The translations under genes and the position numbers were made by a program. The notes under the pieces are model-generated. The model saw only the letters and a list, made by a program, of their open reading frames with translations. It was not told where the DNA came from and did not search any database. Shown one piece after another: positions 1-9,759 of a stretch of 64,000 nucleotides of DNA (positions within the stretch are counted from its first letter, which is position 1; the number at the start of each line of letters is the position of its first letter). This DNA comes from Stichopus chloronotus (taxonomy: Eukaryota > Echinodermata > Holothuroidea > Aspidochirotida > Stichopodidae). The DNA lies in NCBI GenBank assembly GCA_021234535.1, contig CM037832.1, positions 9,927,575-9,991,574 of the forward strand, written 5' to 3'.

Positions 1-825
1 CTGTAAGACATTTAACTAACAAATCTCACATACCAAGCTCTGTTTCTCATACCCAAGTGTGCAGAAACTGTTAGCTTCAAATGTGAAGACAATTGTGCGT
101 CTCAGCGTAAACAAGGAATAGGCCTATAATACATATACATATTTTCTAAATATGTTACATTGATTGATCTCTAAAGTAACTATCGTAGAAGGACTTATTT
201 TTAAGGTATAACACGTTCATAACAGTAGTGAGCACCATTGTGTATGTTGGCTTCAAATATGAAGGCAATTAACTGTGCGTCTTAAAATAAATAAACCAAA
301 TTCCATAATATGTAGACTTGATATTCCTGGATTATTTTTTAAACTTTTCTGATTAAATGTAATAAGTCATTAATGACTCCAACTCGTTGGTTGTAAAGAA
401 AAACTGGAGGCAATAACTGTAAGACATTTAACTAACAAATCTCACATACCAAGCTCTGTTCCCTATACCCAACTGTGCAGAAACCGTTAGCCTCAAATGT
501 GAAGACAATTGTGAGTCTCAGCGTAAACAAGGAATAGGTCTGTTTGATTGATCTCTATAGTAACTATCGTAAAATTTAATCAGAAAAGAAAGACCTTGAA
601 CCACTCAAAGTACCTTCAAGAACTTATTTTTGAGGTATAGCACTTCCTTAATACTAGTGAGCACCATTGTGCATATTTTCTCCAAATATGAAGACAATTA
701 ACTTTGCATCTTAAAATAAATAAACCAGACTCCACATTTTGCAGAATTGATATTCCTGGATTAATTTTTAAACGACTCTGATAAATGCAACCTGTCATTT
801 ATGAGTCCGATTAAAATTTAAACTG
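1..825. repeat. Tandem duplication of a ~415-bp non-coding unit
   Basis: The sequence from position 1 restarts at 417 with the same text (it begins 'ctgtaagacatttaac' in both) and the later halves also match, 190-302 against about 619-737. The two units are therefore head to tail with an offset of about 416-426. Within each unit a shorter motif containing 'tcaaatgtgaagacaatt' or 'tcaaatatgaaggcaatt' occurs twice, so the unit may itself be an old dimer. No convincing reading frame lies here. It adjoins the LINE relic that starts near 822 and may be part of its insertion site. Confidence 0.75.
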
Positions 826-1960
826 GACGTTGAAATTGTACACATCACAAGCTTGTGACCTGAACCATTCTTTACCGGATTACCTGAACAAGTTTTCCTA
901 TTTCAAGTTTTACCCAACCCTCCTGTTACCCTCACAATTATATTTGGAAGCTTGTTTATTTCGTTTCATCTGGTCAGGAAAACCAGACAAAATAAAAAGA
1001 TCTACTTTGATTAGCCCCTTAAACCAAGGGGGTCTGGCAGTCACCCACATTATTTCCTTTATTATTGGTCTAAAATGCACCTCGGTAAAATGATATACTG
1101 ACAATACCACTTCTACCTGGAAACTGTTCTTTGACTTTCATTCAATTTTCGTGACATGGAAAATGTAAATGACGGTATAGAAGACAATCTTCAAGATACT
1201 CCATATTTATCTCGTAAAATCTACAAGCATTTAATTAAGACTATCGCTACTCACCCTGTTGCATTTTCGAAGTGGGACGAAGTTTTTCAGTTTAGCCAAT
1301 CTCAATGGCAAACCATTTGCAGAATTCTTTTCACCTCTTGCAAAGAAAGTAAGATTCGTTATTTTCAATTCCGCTTTATTCACCGTATCCTCGGCACAAA
1401 TTCCCGTCTTTGTGGCATGAACATTGTTGCCAACCCACTCTGTACCTTTTGTAATAAGCAGGTTGAATCTACAGAACATCTGTTTTGGGATTGCAGCATT
1501 ACATCAAATTTTATTTTGGACGCAGAGCAAAGCATATTAGGCAGAAAGTTTGTATTCTCTAAGGTCGGCTTATTCTTGGATACAAATTCTATTTAAGACA
1601 CCCTTATAATTTCCTCATCTTTCATTTAAAATATTACTTGTTTGACAAGAAATTGAATTTTCAACTGCCCAACGTAAATGAATTTTATACAAATTCAAAT
1701 TTGCCATACAAGTTGAAAATTTTGCAATGAAAATTGTATGAAATTTAGCACCTTATGTCCTTTAAAAATAAAGTATGTTAAAAGACTGAAAGCTTATAAT
1801 TTAATCTAGTAGGAAAATTTGGGGAATGCGCCTCTCATATTTATGAGAATTCATCATATCTGAATAATTGATATGCAGATATTTTGTAAATAATTTCGAT
1901 TTTCTTTACTGTACCATATGCAATACTCATACTGAATAAAAGAGGATGAAAAAAAAAAAG
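822..1960 (+). mobile_element. 3' end of an L1/Tx1-type LINE, decayed
   Basis: Two conceptual fragments, 830-1093 and 1156-1596, read like the C-terminal part of an L1/Tx1-type ORF2. The first has the post-RT segment 'FRFIWSGKPDKIKRSTL' followed by 'NQGGLAV'. The second has a domain around 'FIHRILGTNSRLCGMN' followed by a cysteine/histidine motif (CTFC, then EHLFWDC). The two pieces are separated by frame breaks, and the RT core and endonuclease are absent, so the copy is 5'-truncated. After the stop near 1594 comes an AT-rich 3' UTR with AATAAA at 1935-1940 and an 11-base A run at 1949-1959, as expected for target-primed insertion of a polyadenylated transcript. It is not functional. Confidence 0.75.
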
Positions 1961-2975
1961 GATTACCTGAACAAGGTCCACATGTCAATATTGTTTCTTG
2001 TGATTGTTAACTTACACCTAAAGAATGTCTTCAGGCTGTTTTGTTCTTGGTAAATGATTTATTTCCTGATTGTGACGGTCTTTCAGTCAGTTTCTATAAA
2101 CTTGTTTGGTCCATATTAGGCCCTTTGGTTGTAGACTCATTGAATTTTAGCTTTAGGAGAGGTTCATTATTTTGTTAGAATTCCATGTACCTCTGTACGT
2201 GAAAGTATATAGTTTAATACTTCCAGTTAAGATTTTACCTAAGATCTTAAGTACTAATTCCATGTCTACCGCATGACCTTAAAAGACAATCCTTCTTGTA
2301 CGTTTTGAGGGAATCACGAAGAAATTGATGACTATTTATGTTGGGATTATGCAGTTACTTCTGAGTTTATTCTGGATATTTAAGAGAAAATGTTAGGCAG
2401 ACAATTTTTCTTTACTAAACGAAACTTTTTTCTTGGTTTACAAAATTTTACTAAAACATCCTTATAATTATCTGATTTTTTTACATCAAAAATATAAAAA
2501 ATATTAATTAAAGTATACCACTCCCTGATGAATTCTTACATACATCCACGTTTTATTTCGGAGTCGACAAGCATATTTAGAAAACAGTAAGAGATCTTTC
2601 GGTTAACGATTGCGAAGAAGCATTCAGTGTATTTCAAACTTTATTTAACTGATACTTTTCGTTGAAGGATTTTTTTTTTATGTGACGGAATTGCTCTCTA
2701 TATTTTATGCTCCCATTTTCGAAAGTTTATGGAAAGGTTCTTGATTTTCTATGTTCATGTGCATATGTTCATTCTATTCATTAACCATCCTTTACGTTGG
2801 GTTCACATTGAAGAGTGTAAAATGATTGTTTATTTTGGTTACGAGCTATGTTTTGTGAAATGATGATATCAAATGAATTAAATTAATTTTCCATATTCAC
2901 TGTTTTGGATTTACTAATCTGCAAACGAAAGAACAACAAAGGAGCAAAAAAAAAAAAGAAAAGAAAAAAAAAACT
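1961..2975 (+). mobile_element. Second, more decayed 3' fragment of the same LINE family
   Basis: Directly after the A tail of the previous copy, the sequence again resembles the same LINE C-terminus. Near 2295-2400, translation with stops and shifts gives a Cys followed by 'EEIDDYLCWDYAVTSEFILD' and 'MLGRQFFFTK', parallel to the EHLFWDC...FILDAEQSILGRKFVFSK segment of the copy at 822-1960. The fragment ends in a purine/A-rich tail at about 2947-2972. It carries several stops. The two related LINE ends lie in direct orientation, which may reflect insertion of one copy next to the other. Confidence 0.55.
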
Positions 2976-3480
2976 GTGCGGATAAGACTAGTAAGAGTCA
3001 CTATACAAAGGAAGTCAAGGACCATTTAAGAGTAGCGCCATCATTTTTGACGAAAACGCAATGAGAAGTTTGACTTTTCACCCCCACCCACCTGCTACAA
3101 TATACACACACACACACACTTACACATAATGATCGGAAATGTTGCTTCTTGCGTCTTTTATGCTGCATGCACTTAGCTTGAACATATGAATCTGATGTTT
3201 GCGAGTCCTCAATTGCTTCACCCCCCCCCCCCCCCCCCCACAAAAAAAGGTGAGGTCTATGCAAACATGGTAACGCATGTTCGTCATTTTTATGTCACTT
3301 CACTTTAGTTGTTCATCTTCAAATAAACTGTTGGAAAATTAAAAATCATTGGATAGACAGGGCATTTGTATTATGCTGTCTTTTGTTATATTCACTAACG
3401 GGAATCCAATTACAGTTCAATTCAATTATTCAACTGTAGTTTGCAATTCCAGCAGCAATTTCTCAATATACTGAGGAAAA
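2976..3480. repeat. Simple-sequence stretch, no gene seen
   Basis: This stretch holds a CA run near 3105-3120 and a pure C run of about 18 bases near 3222-3239. I see no recognisable coding sequence. Open frames on the minus strand here read through the simple repeats and have no known domain. Confidence 0.6.
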
Positions 3481-3481
3481 C

Positions 3482-3634
3482 CATTATATATATTATATAT
3501 TATTATATATAATAAATATAAGGTATATATATATATAAGGTATATATGTATAAGGTATATACATATAAGGTATATATATAAGGTATATATATATAAAGTA
3601 TATATATGTAAGGTATATATATATATATATGAAA
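3482..3634. repeat. AT-rich microsatellite (tatata / aaggtatata)
   Basis: Imperfect repeats of 'aaggtatatata' type units run through 3527-3620, embedded in (TA)n. The minus-strand open frames here (repeating YIYTLYIYT) are artefacts of the simple repeat. Confidence 0.85.
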
Positions 3635-3654
3635 ATCCAAGTATGCTCCATTTG

Positions 3655-3866
3655 ATATAAATATAAATATGGTAACAAATATGACAATTTTGAAGCACAA
3701 AAAATTAACAAGAAAAGGTGTATATTTCGGACACGCCTGTGTCCTTCTTCTGTTATATTAGTTTGTGCTGAAGAAGGACACAGGTGTGTCCGAAATATAC
3801 ACCTTTTCTTGCTAATTTTTTGTGCTTCAAAATTGTCATATTTGCTAACATATTTATATTTATATA
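3655..3866. repeat. ~95-bp-arm palindrome, probable Penelope-like element terminus
   Basis: The left arm (about 3655-3750) is nearly the exact reverse complement of the right arm (about 3771-3866), with only a few differences and a spacer of about 20 bases. A third partial copy of the outer arm follows at about 3866-3910. The tip carries 'gaagaaggacacagg' and 'tgtccgaaa', a signature I associate with the untranslated ends of Penelope-like elements. It lies just 3' (on the minus strand) of the Penelope-like reading frames at 4047-5990, so it is most simply read as duplicated and inverted element ends. Confidence 0.7.
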
Positions 3867-4046
3867 TATAAATATGTTAACAGATATGACAATTTTGAAG
3901 CACAAAAATTTTTTAAATTGTCACATTTGTTAACATATTTATATGTATTATATATTGGTGAGTCAAACTAGAAATACATCGAAAACACTACAAATTTGTG
4001 GTGCACTCTTCAGGTGTTGTGCGGCGACTGGTCGGTGTTTGAGTTA

Positions 4047-4547
4047 CTAGTATTTGTTGAGAAGAAATTTGCTGGCATGTCGGCATGTGGATATGGATTC
4101 GGTTTTTTTGTTTAAGGTGCAATGTTGTGGGTTGAATAAAAGAAAACACTTTTCAAAAAGACAGAGATTGCATTTCTTCGTTTTGTTGTTGTATGGTTGA
4201 GTTCGTTTGAGAATTTGCCATTTGATTTGGAATTCAATGTCCTTTTTCTTTAGCGACCAAATATACTTACTGAGCTCGGTATCGTTCTTTTTGTGTTCGT
4301 TGTTGAAAGAGCTTTTATGATTGTTATAGCGCGCTTTAAATTATGTTGCACAGATTCCGATGTATGTTTCTGATTTGCCGTTTTTATTTTCCGTGACTAT
4401 CGCTTGGTAGACAATGGACTTGCTTCTACAATGTCCATTAAGCGGGCATTGCTCTTTGTTCCGGCAGTTGCATTGCTTTTGTTCTTCCCTTGGTACGCTG
4501 GTGATGATTTTGTTGTGGGAGTCGATTATGTTTTTAATGTTAGGCAT
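4047..4547 (-). pseudogene. GIY-YIG endonuclease region of Penelope-like element A
   Basis: In one minus-strand frame this reads a cysteine-rich segment (CNCRNKEQCPLNGHC) followed by 'IVYQAIV' and 'ETYIGI', the two halves of a GIY-YIG motif, then 'FKARYNNHKSSFNNEH', 'TELSKYIWSLK' and a terminal Cys pair (CNLC...KC). The frame runs to a TAG whose complement is at 4047-4049. It is interrupted once by TAA at about 4339-4341, directly after the YIG half. In the family this domain nicks target DNA for retrotransposition. A related fragment of this region recurs in opposite orientation at 6024-6150. Confidence 0.8.
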
Positions 4548-4784
4548 ACAGCTATAACTAAGTTTGACATTGTTTCTATTGATTATTTTATGTAATTTGT
4601 GCTTTGCTGGGAATTCCTCATCGATGATTTTAAAAAAAGCTTTTCCAAGGTTGGTTTGAACATGCTTACTGAAGGGAGGATTGAACCAAATAATATTTCT
4701 GCTTCTCTTTTTCTTTTCGGGTGTGTTTTGGACGTATTGAGCATGTTCTAATTTGAAGTTGTGGCCACTTGTATTGAGCGCTTC

Positions 4785-5507
4785 CTAGTATTCTTTAGCT
4801 GCGTTGTGGAATACCTCTGTGCTGGATGAAATTTCGCTTAACCTTTTGTTGATAGCCTGGGGGATGTTCTTGATGATATTTGGTGGGTGGTTTGACTTCA
4901 CGTGTATATATTGCAGTGTGTTGTTTCGTTTAGTAAATGGCTGGTAAATCCCTGTGGATAGGTCAAAGGTTACATCTAAAAAATCAACTACTTTTTTGTT
5001 TGCTTCGATAGTCACTTTTAATCCATGCTTGTGTAAAATCTTGCTAATTTCTTGTTTCATTTTCTCTATGTTCCTTGGTGAGTCTTTTATCGCAGCCAAA
5101 CCGTCGTCTCTGTATAGGCCGATGTCTGGTCCTACGATTTCGGTTAGTTGCTCCAGGAGGAATGCACCAACCACCTCACATGTCTCAGCTCCGTCGAAAG
5201 ATCCCATTGTGACGTCGAAAAGCTTTTCTGACGATTTCTTTGACCATGGGATGTCTTGGTGATACAGTAGAGATTTCTTTGTGTGCAATATTATTTGTCT
5301 GTCTTCGGGTGAGATATTGGTGTACTTTGATGAACTGTCTAGGGCGTCGTGTAGTAGCTTCTCGCTTATGGATGGATAAAAATCCACGACATCGAACGAA
5401 ATGAAAGTGCGGATTTCCTTTTCTGGTAGGTTTTTTAACCATTGTAGCACGGATGTTGTGTTTTTCCACTGGTATACATGGGTTGATTTTACTACAGCGC
5501 TGTTCAT
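4785..5507 (-). pseudogene. Reverse transcriptase core of Penelope-like element A
   Basis: The 240-residue open frame contains the RT palm motifs: 'FISFDVVDFYPSI' (motif A, with the catalytic Asp near residue 39), 'TMGSFDGAE' (motif B), 'LYRDDGLAA' (motif C, the YxDD box with its two Asp) and 'VDFLDVTFD'. These are the residues needed for polymerisation and all are present. What is missing is continuity: the N-terminal part lies in other frames upstream and the endonuclease is in another frame downstream. The first Met is internal to the family's usual protein, so the frame start is not a genuine initiation site. Confidence 0.85.
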
Positions 5508-6023
5508 TTTCTAAAGTATTTTCTTGCTTATGACTCCGGTTTCTGATTTTGCTGGGTTTATCAGGTGGCATGTGGGGTTGTTCTTAAAGTTTGGTTTATG
5601 GTCCTTTATAGTTATAAATGCTTCCTTTTCAGCCATACCTTCCATGCGGTGGTCTAATTCAAATTTTCCGCAATTGCTCCTGCTTCTTTGTCAACTAATG
5701 CTGCGCTGGTTTCGTTTGCGTTTTTGTACTCTTTCGTTACAGATTTTCTTAACAGGTCATTATAATTTTCCAAGTCTAGCTGGTAGAAGTTTGTGGTTTT
5801 GTCCGCTTTCGCAAAGGTTTTTGTGCTTTTCTTAATTCTTTTACATCTTGTTTTAGGTCGTCCTGGAACTTGGAAAAAAAACCGGTTTGAATTTTATGTT
5901 TTTTACAAGTTTGAGCATTTTATCCTCAAGGTTCTCGAGCTCTTTAATTGGCGGCGGTGATTTCCTTGTTTTGAAATCGAATGTCTCAGGTTGTACCGGC
6001 TTTTTGTCTCCATTCAGGAATCA

Positions 6024-6150
6024 TAAACAATCATAAAAGCTCTTTCAACAACGAACACAAAAAGAACGATACCGAGCTCAGTAAGTATATTTGGTCGCTA
6101 AAAAAGGACATTGAATTCCAAATGAAGTGGCAAATTCTCAAACTCTTTGT
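6024..6150 (+). mobile_element. Inverted fragment of the same Penelope-like family
   Basis: The + strand here reads 'NHKSSFNNEHKKNDTELSKY' and then 'WSLKKDIEFQMKWQILK'. It is nearly identical at the nucleotide level to the reverse complement of 4196-4325 in the GIY-YIG region of element A. Only a few substitutions and a short deletion separate the two, so the duplication is recent compared with the decay of element A. It leaves element A flanked by inverted copies of its own 3' coding region. Confidence 0.85.
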
Positions 6151-6189
6151 AAAATTGAGCACTTTTCTTTGGATCATATTCTCTATAAT

Positions 6190-6203
6190 CTTATATTCCC
6201 TAT

Positions 6204-6235
<32 letters not shown>

Positions 6236-6276
6236 TATATATATATATATTTACATATATATATAATATAAGTAAA
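6190..6276. repeat. TA microsatellite
   Basis: Imperfect (TA)n with short 'acac' interruptions lies between the inverted Penelope fragment and the 3' end of Penelope-like element B. Confidence 0.9.
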
Positions 6277-6309
6277 CACACAAATGAAGTAACTTCACTG
6301 ACTTCCAAG

Positions 6310-7605
6310 TTTATTATATTATAAATCCCGACGTTTCAGAAAGGTCTACCTTCCTTCTTCAAGGCTAGTACAGACTGTTTTTCTTGTACTAAAACATACA
6401 ATATACTGTACACAGAAGGAACACACTGAAAGTTTGAAAAAGCGATTACAGGAAGTTAGTTTCGCTTCGCTAACTTTTTTACGTTAAGACCCGTGGGTTG
6501 CAAAGTACTTAATCGGTAACTCCAGGCTAGTTCTTTACGTTCCCGTACAGACTTAGCTGTGTTGGGACAGTGTGAAATTCCGGTAAGCTCAAAATTGTTA
6601 CAGCCGGAGTTGAAATGTGTACCTAAGGGGGGGGGGGGGGTGTTTCCTTTTCTACACTCTTGCCTATGCCCTCGGGGCTTTTGTCTTAACTCCCCTCCTG
6701 TTTTCCCTACGTATTGTTTATTATAGTCCAGGCAGTTAAGTAAATATATAACTGAAATCGTGGTGCAGGTGATTGATTCCCAATTCCTAAGTACCTGCCC
6801 GGTTGTAGTGCTTTTAAAAATGTTGGTCTCTTTGAGAACATTGCACGTAGCACAATTACGGGTATGGGTCTTATAACAACCTCTGTATTCCACAGGAATA
6901 CCATTACTTGTTATTTTAGCTTGAACTAATAGAAAGGATAAACTGGGAGGCTGGCGGTAAACTACTCTGGGTGGGGAAGGGAATTCTTTGCGCATGGTTT
7001 CCGAGAGCTGAAGAATGTGAAAATGTTTGTCTAAAATTTGACTACAGGGTGGGAGGCGGGGGTTCCTCGTTACTACCAGGGGTGCCTTTATGTTGTTCTC
7101 CTTGTCTTTCCTCTTAGTATTAGTAAGGATATTTTCTCTTGTACGTTTGTCTGTTTTTTGTATGTTTTCCTTAATTTTGACAGGGGGGTACCCTCTGCTC
7201 TTAAGGTTACGCTCTAGGTCCTGAAAACACACTTTCTTGTCTTCCTCCTTAGAGCAAATGCTTTTAAAACGTACGGCCTGGATATAGGCTATATTTTGCA
7301 GGATGGATTTTTTATGGTAAGAAGAATACTCTACATACATAGGATCGGAGCATAGAGGTTTGGTGTACAGACTAGTATGAATGTACCCTTCCTTTAAAGA
7401 CATGGAAAGGTCAAGGAAAGGAAGATTTTCATTACTAAATTCCGAGGTGAATTCTAGTTCTCCCGGAAATAAACTATTTATTGAAACCATAAAATGATTA
7501 AAAGAACACTCGTCACTCTTCCATAGACCTCTTATGTCATCTATGTAACGTGTCCATGTGTCTGTGTGGTTTCTGAAAAGCGCCATGCATTGACTTTATC
7601 ACTGA
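6310..7605 (-). mobile_element. Penelope-like retroelement B, 5'-truncated
   Basis: This is a second Penelope-like element, of a different lineage from element A. The coding part (6456-7586) starts inside the RT just before the YxDD box, and homology stops near 7605, so the N-terminal half of the RT was never inserted or has been lost. The 3' UTR on the minus strand (6455 down to about 6310) contains a hairpin at 6338-6355 between TTGAAGA and GAAACGTC, resembling the hairpins near element A. Confidence 0.85.
6456..7586 (-). CDS. Penelope-like RT C-terminus fused to GIY-YIG endonuclease (element B)
   Basis: The frame encodes 376 residues without a stop. It begins close to RT motif C ('TRYIDDIRGLW', carrying the YxDD-type box), followed by 'FTSEFSNENLPFLDL' (motif D/E region). 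A linker contains 'SRGYPPVKIKENI'. Next come a Cys pair (CATCNVL) and the GIY-YIG endonuclease: 'VIYLLNCLDYNKQYVGKTGG' with the downstream 'HRQEC' and a late 'NFELTGI'. This order and these motifs match the C-terminal two thirds of the Neptune/Poseidon-like Penelope proteins. Because RT motifs A and B are missing, it cannot act on its own. The ATG at 7584-7586 is only the first in-frame Met of a truncated frame. Confidence 0.82.
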   Translation of the reverse strand: MALFRNHTDTWTRYIDDIRGLWKSDECSFNHFMVSINSLFPGELEFTSEFSNENLPFLDLSMSLKEGYIHTSLYTKPLCSDPMYVEYSSYHKKSILQNIAYIQAVRFKSICSKEEDKKVCFQDLERNLKSRGYPPVKIKENIQKTDKRTRENILTNTKRKDKENNIKAPLVVTRNPRLPPCSQILDKHFHILQLSETMRKEFPSPPRVVYRQPPSLSFLLVQAKITSNGIPVEYRGCYKTHTRNCATCNVLKETNIFKSTTTGQVLRNWESITCTTISVIYLLNCLDYNKQYVGKTGGELRQKPRGHRQECRKGNTPPPPLGTHFNSGCNNFELTGISHCPNTAKSVRERKELAWSYRLSTLQPTGLNVKKLAKRN

Positions 7606-7946
7606 CCTAACGTTACTAACCTACCCTTATGAAGTCGTTTCTTTTAATTGTCACTGAGTTTTCGATGTTCAGTTTGTGGCGTACTAAAATGCGTAGGCCT
7701 ACATTACCATTTTGACTGAATATTATTAGTTTGTGATTTCATATTGTAGATTATGCTTCATTTGTGACGTATATCAATTGTAGCGTTTACGTTACTACAG
7801 TGAAATTGTCACATTGTAATCAACGTACTGTAGCTATCGCAGTGTGTTGAAGAACCGGAATCATAGCACTGCACATGTGTATTGATGACCATCGACCTTT
7901 AATAAAGTGTCATATATAAGTAGACTCCATTTCCGTGTATCTATTG
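7606..7946. other. No gene recognised
   Basis: This is AT-rich DNA between Penelope-like element B and the minisatellite. I see no domain, RNA gene or repeat that I can name. Confidence 0.5.
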
Positions 7947-8141
7947 TTATGGTGGCGCTATGCTTTTGGTATGGTGGCGCTATGCTTTTGGTATGGTGGC
8001 GCTATGCTTTTGGTATGGTGGCGCTATGCTTTTGGTATGGTGGCGCTATGCTTTTGGTATGGTGGCGCTATGCTTTTGGTATGGTGGCGCTATGCTTTTG
8101 GTATGGTGGCGCTATGCTTTTGGTATGGTGGCGCTATGCTA
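7947..8141. repeat. 22-bp minisatellite, nine nearly perfect copies
   Basis: The unit contains 'ggtggcgctatgctttt' followed by 'ggtat' and is 22 bp long. It occurs nine times with almost no divergence, the last copy being partial, which indicates recent expansion. Because 22 is not a multiple of 3 and the unit has no stop in any + frame, all three + frames stay open and encode the same 22-residue hydrophobic period (it includes YGGAMLLVWW). The longest frame (7907-8266) has no ATG before the repeat. I regard it as a by-product of the repeat rather than a gene. Confidence 0.93.
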
Positions 8142-9755
8142 GAATCACATTTAACCAGCCAGAAAGCTTTACTACACTGACCGTTGAGTTTCTGTTTGTT
8201 CTTTACAGTAATTTACGGCATGGCTTGATAACAAGAAGAAACAAGTACTTGCGAGGCAAGTACTAATCGAAGCCACTGAATGTGGTGTTGTGTAGATAAT
8301 TGCCATTGGGGTTGGGAGTGGTATGCACATTGCCAATGTACAGGTTAGAGGGCAATATATATGCAACAGGTGTGAGACATGTTGTTATCCCCAAACACAC
8401 AAAATGATGATAATAAGGACCAGTCAGAATAGGTTGGTACATAAAAGGCTACAGTAACTGAGTAGGTTTGGAGAGACTGGGCCCAGACCTCACAATACAC
8501 CCTTGCCTGTAACACACCAATTTACGAATTACAGCGGTAACGTTACTTGGTCACGTTCGTTAGACAGAGCCTTTAGCTAGTCTATGTTAATATCGGCCCT
8601 GGTAAATTCCCCCGTGATAATACTAATACGTCTAGGCTCTACTACTAGCCGCCTGAAACTTGAAATGTATTTATGCCTCCAGAGATAACCCTTTGATCAA
8701 GAGTCTAGTTTAATGATCGCCGAATCTTTTCTCCTTCAAAAACTGTGGAATTTGACGATGGATTTCAAAGTACCTTTGGTTTCCTTGGTTCGCAGCTGTT
8801 ACAACGAGCAATAACGTAAATGTACTGTATACTATACTGCGAAGGAACGCAGTGCAGACGTGCACACATGGCTATGGTCCTTGCACTGGCAAAGGCAAGA
8901 ACGCTCAGTACTGTGTTACGTACTACATACGTAAGGCAAAGGCCGTACCTCTTACCTACAATTTGGATGTTATGCTGCGTAACGTCTGCTCATTGTACTG
9001 AAATGCTACTACAGTTCCCGGGAAGAATTCAAAAGCTGTGTTCGCTACGCAGGACATTCGAGATATCATGCCTGCGGAACGGGTTCATTGTTCTTCGCTC
9101 TTTACTGAATTTACGAAAAACGCTACGTGTCGTATCATTGCAGGGTTGAAAAGTTGTATCCGTTCAGTAGGCGATTTGCAAAATTGGTAGAGCAATCCCT
9201 ACAATCGAAGCTGTGGCTTCGATTAATAAAGGCAAGAACCTATGTCAGCCAGTACAATTTTCTCCTGAGTTTCCTTTTTAACTGTGAATGGCCAAAGTAA
9301 CAGTGGCATTGATTCCAGTATCGGACAGCCTGGGATGAAGCTGGTGTTAAATTTGAGCTGTTAATCTATTTGAACCGACTGAACTAGTTGCTGTTAGTGT
9401 TCGGTTCTCCTTAAAGAAAAGGACACAATGTTTTGTCTGTATAGCCACAAATGTCAAAATGTAAAATCTCTACAATATTGGACGATTTTACAGACACATA
9501 ATTCCTGTCTTCGTAAATGAGCATAAACTGCTTCGTAAATGAGCATTCGATAAGTATGCAAATATATGACAAGAGAGGGACTCGCATCACATGTCTTCTT
9601 TACGTGTCTTTTGTTTCGTTTTGTCATGGTAGCATGTGTTTTCGTCTTTACATGATAGTGATATCACTTGCAGAGTATGAAACCTTTGTAACATATGAAA
9701 ATGTGCACTACTGAAGAAATACAGATGCTAAGAACTACCCCACGTTATTATCATA
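8142..9755. other. No gene recognised
   Basis: The 1.6 kb between the minisatellite and the CR1-like LINE shows no known domain. A short perfect hairpin (AATCGAAGC, a TGTG loop, GCTTCGATT) lies near 9203-9224, just before an AATAAA, and the preceding 'ggtagagca' is tRNA D-arm-like. Too little is present for a SINE call. Confidence 0.45.
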
Positions 9756-9759
9756 TTTT

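Larger units (their letters stand above)
3967..5990 (-). mobile_element. Penelope-like retroelement A (RT plus GIY-YIG), broken
   Basis: Read on the minus strand, the element runs from an N-terminal region near 5983 ('FDFKTRKSPPPIKELENL') through a linker region near 5850-5690 ('KADKTTNFYQLDLENYN'), then the RT core (4785-5507), and ends with a GIY-YIG-type endonuclease (4047-4547). The parts lie in different frames, with several frameshifts between 5990 and 5500, another break near 4785-4550, and one in-frame stop in the endonuclease. It is therefore a dead copy of a formerly continuous Penelope-like polyprotein. The probable 3' UTR continues to about 3967 and contains a hairpin at 3986-4013. 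This order (RT then GIY-YIG) is diagnostic for Penelope-like elements and differs from LINEs. Confidence 0.85.

Noticed and set aside
3426..3711. Minus-strand frames encoding repeating YIYTLYIYT peptides
   Set aside because: They are direct translations of the TA microsatellite.
3768..3795. Active hammerhead ribozyme
   Set aside because: The core signature is present, but an extra base precedes stem II and I cannot draw a stem III with a cleavage triplet; reported only as a candidate relative.
7907..8266. 119-codon open frame across the 22-bp minisatellite as a protein gene
   Set aside because: The repeat keeps all + frames open by its length and composition; there is no ATG ahead of the repeat and no homology outside it.
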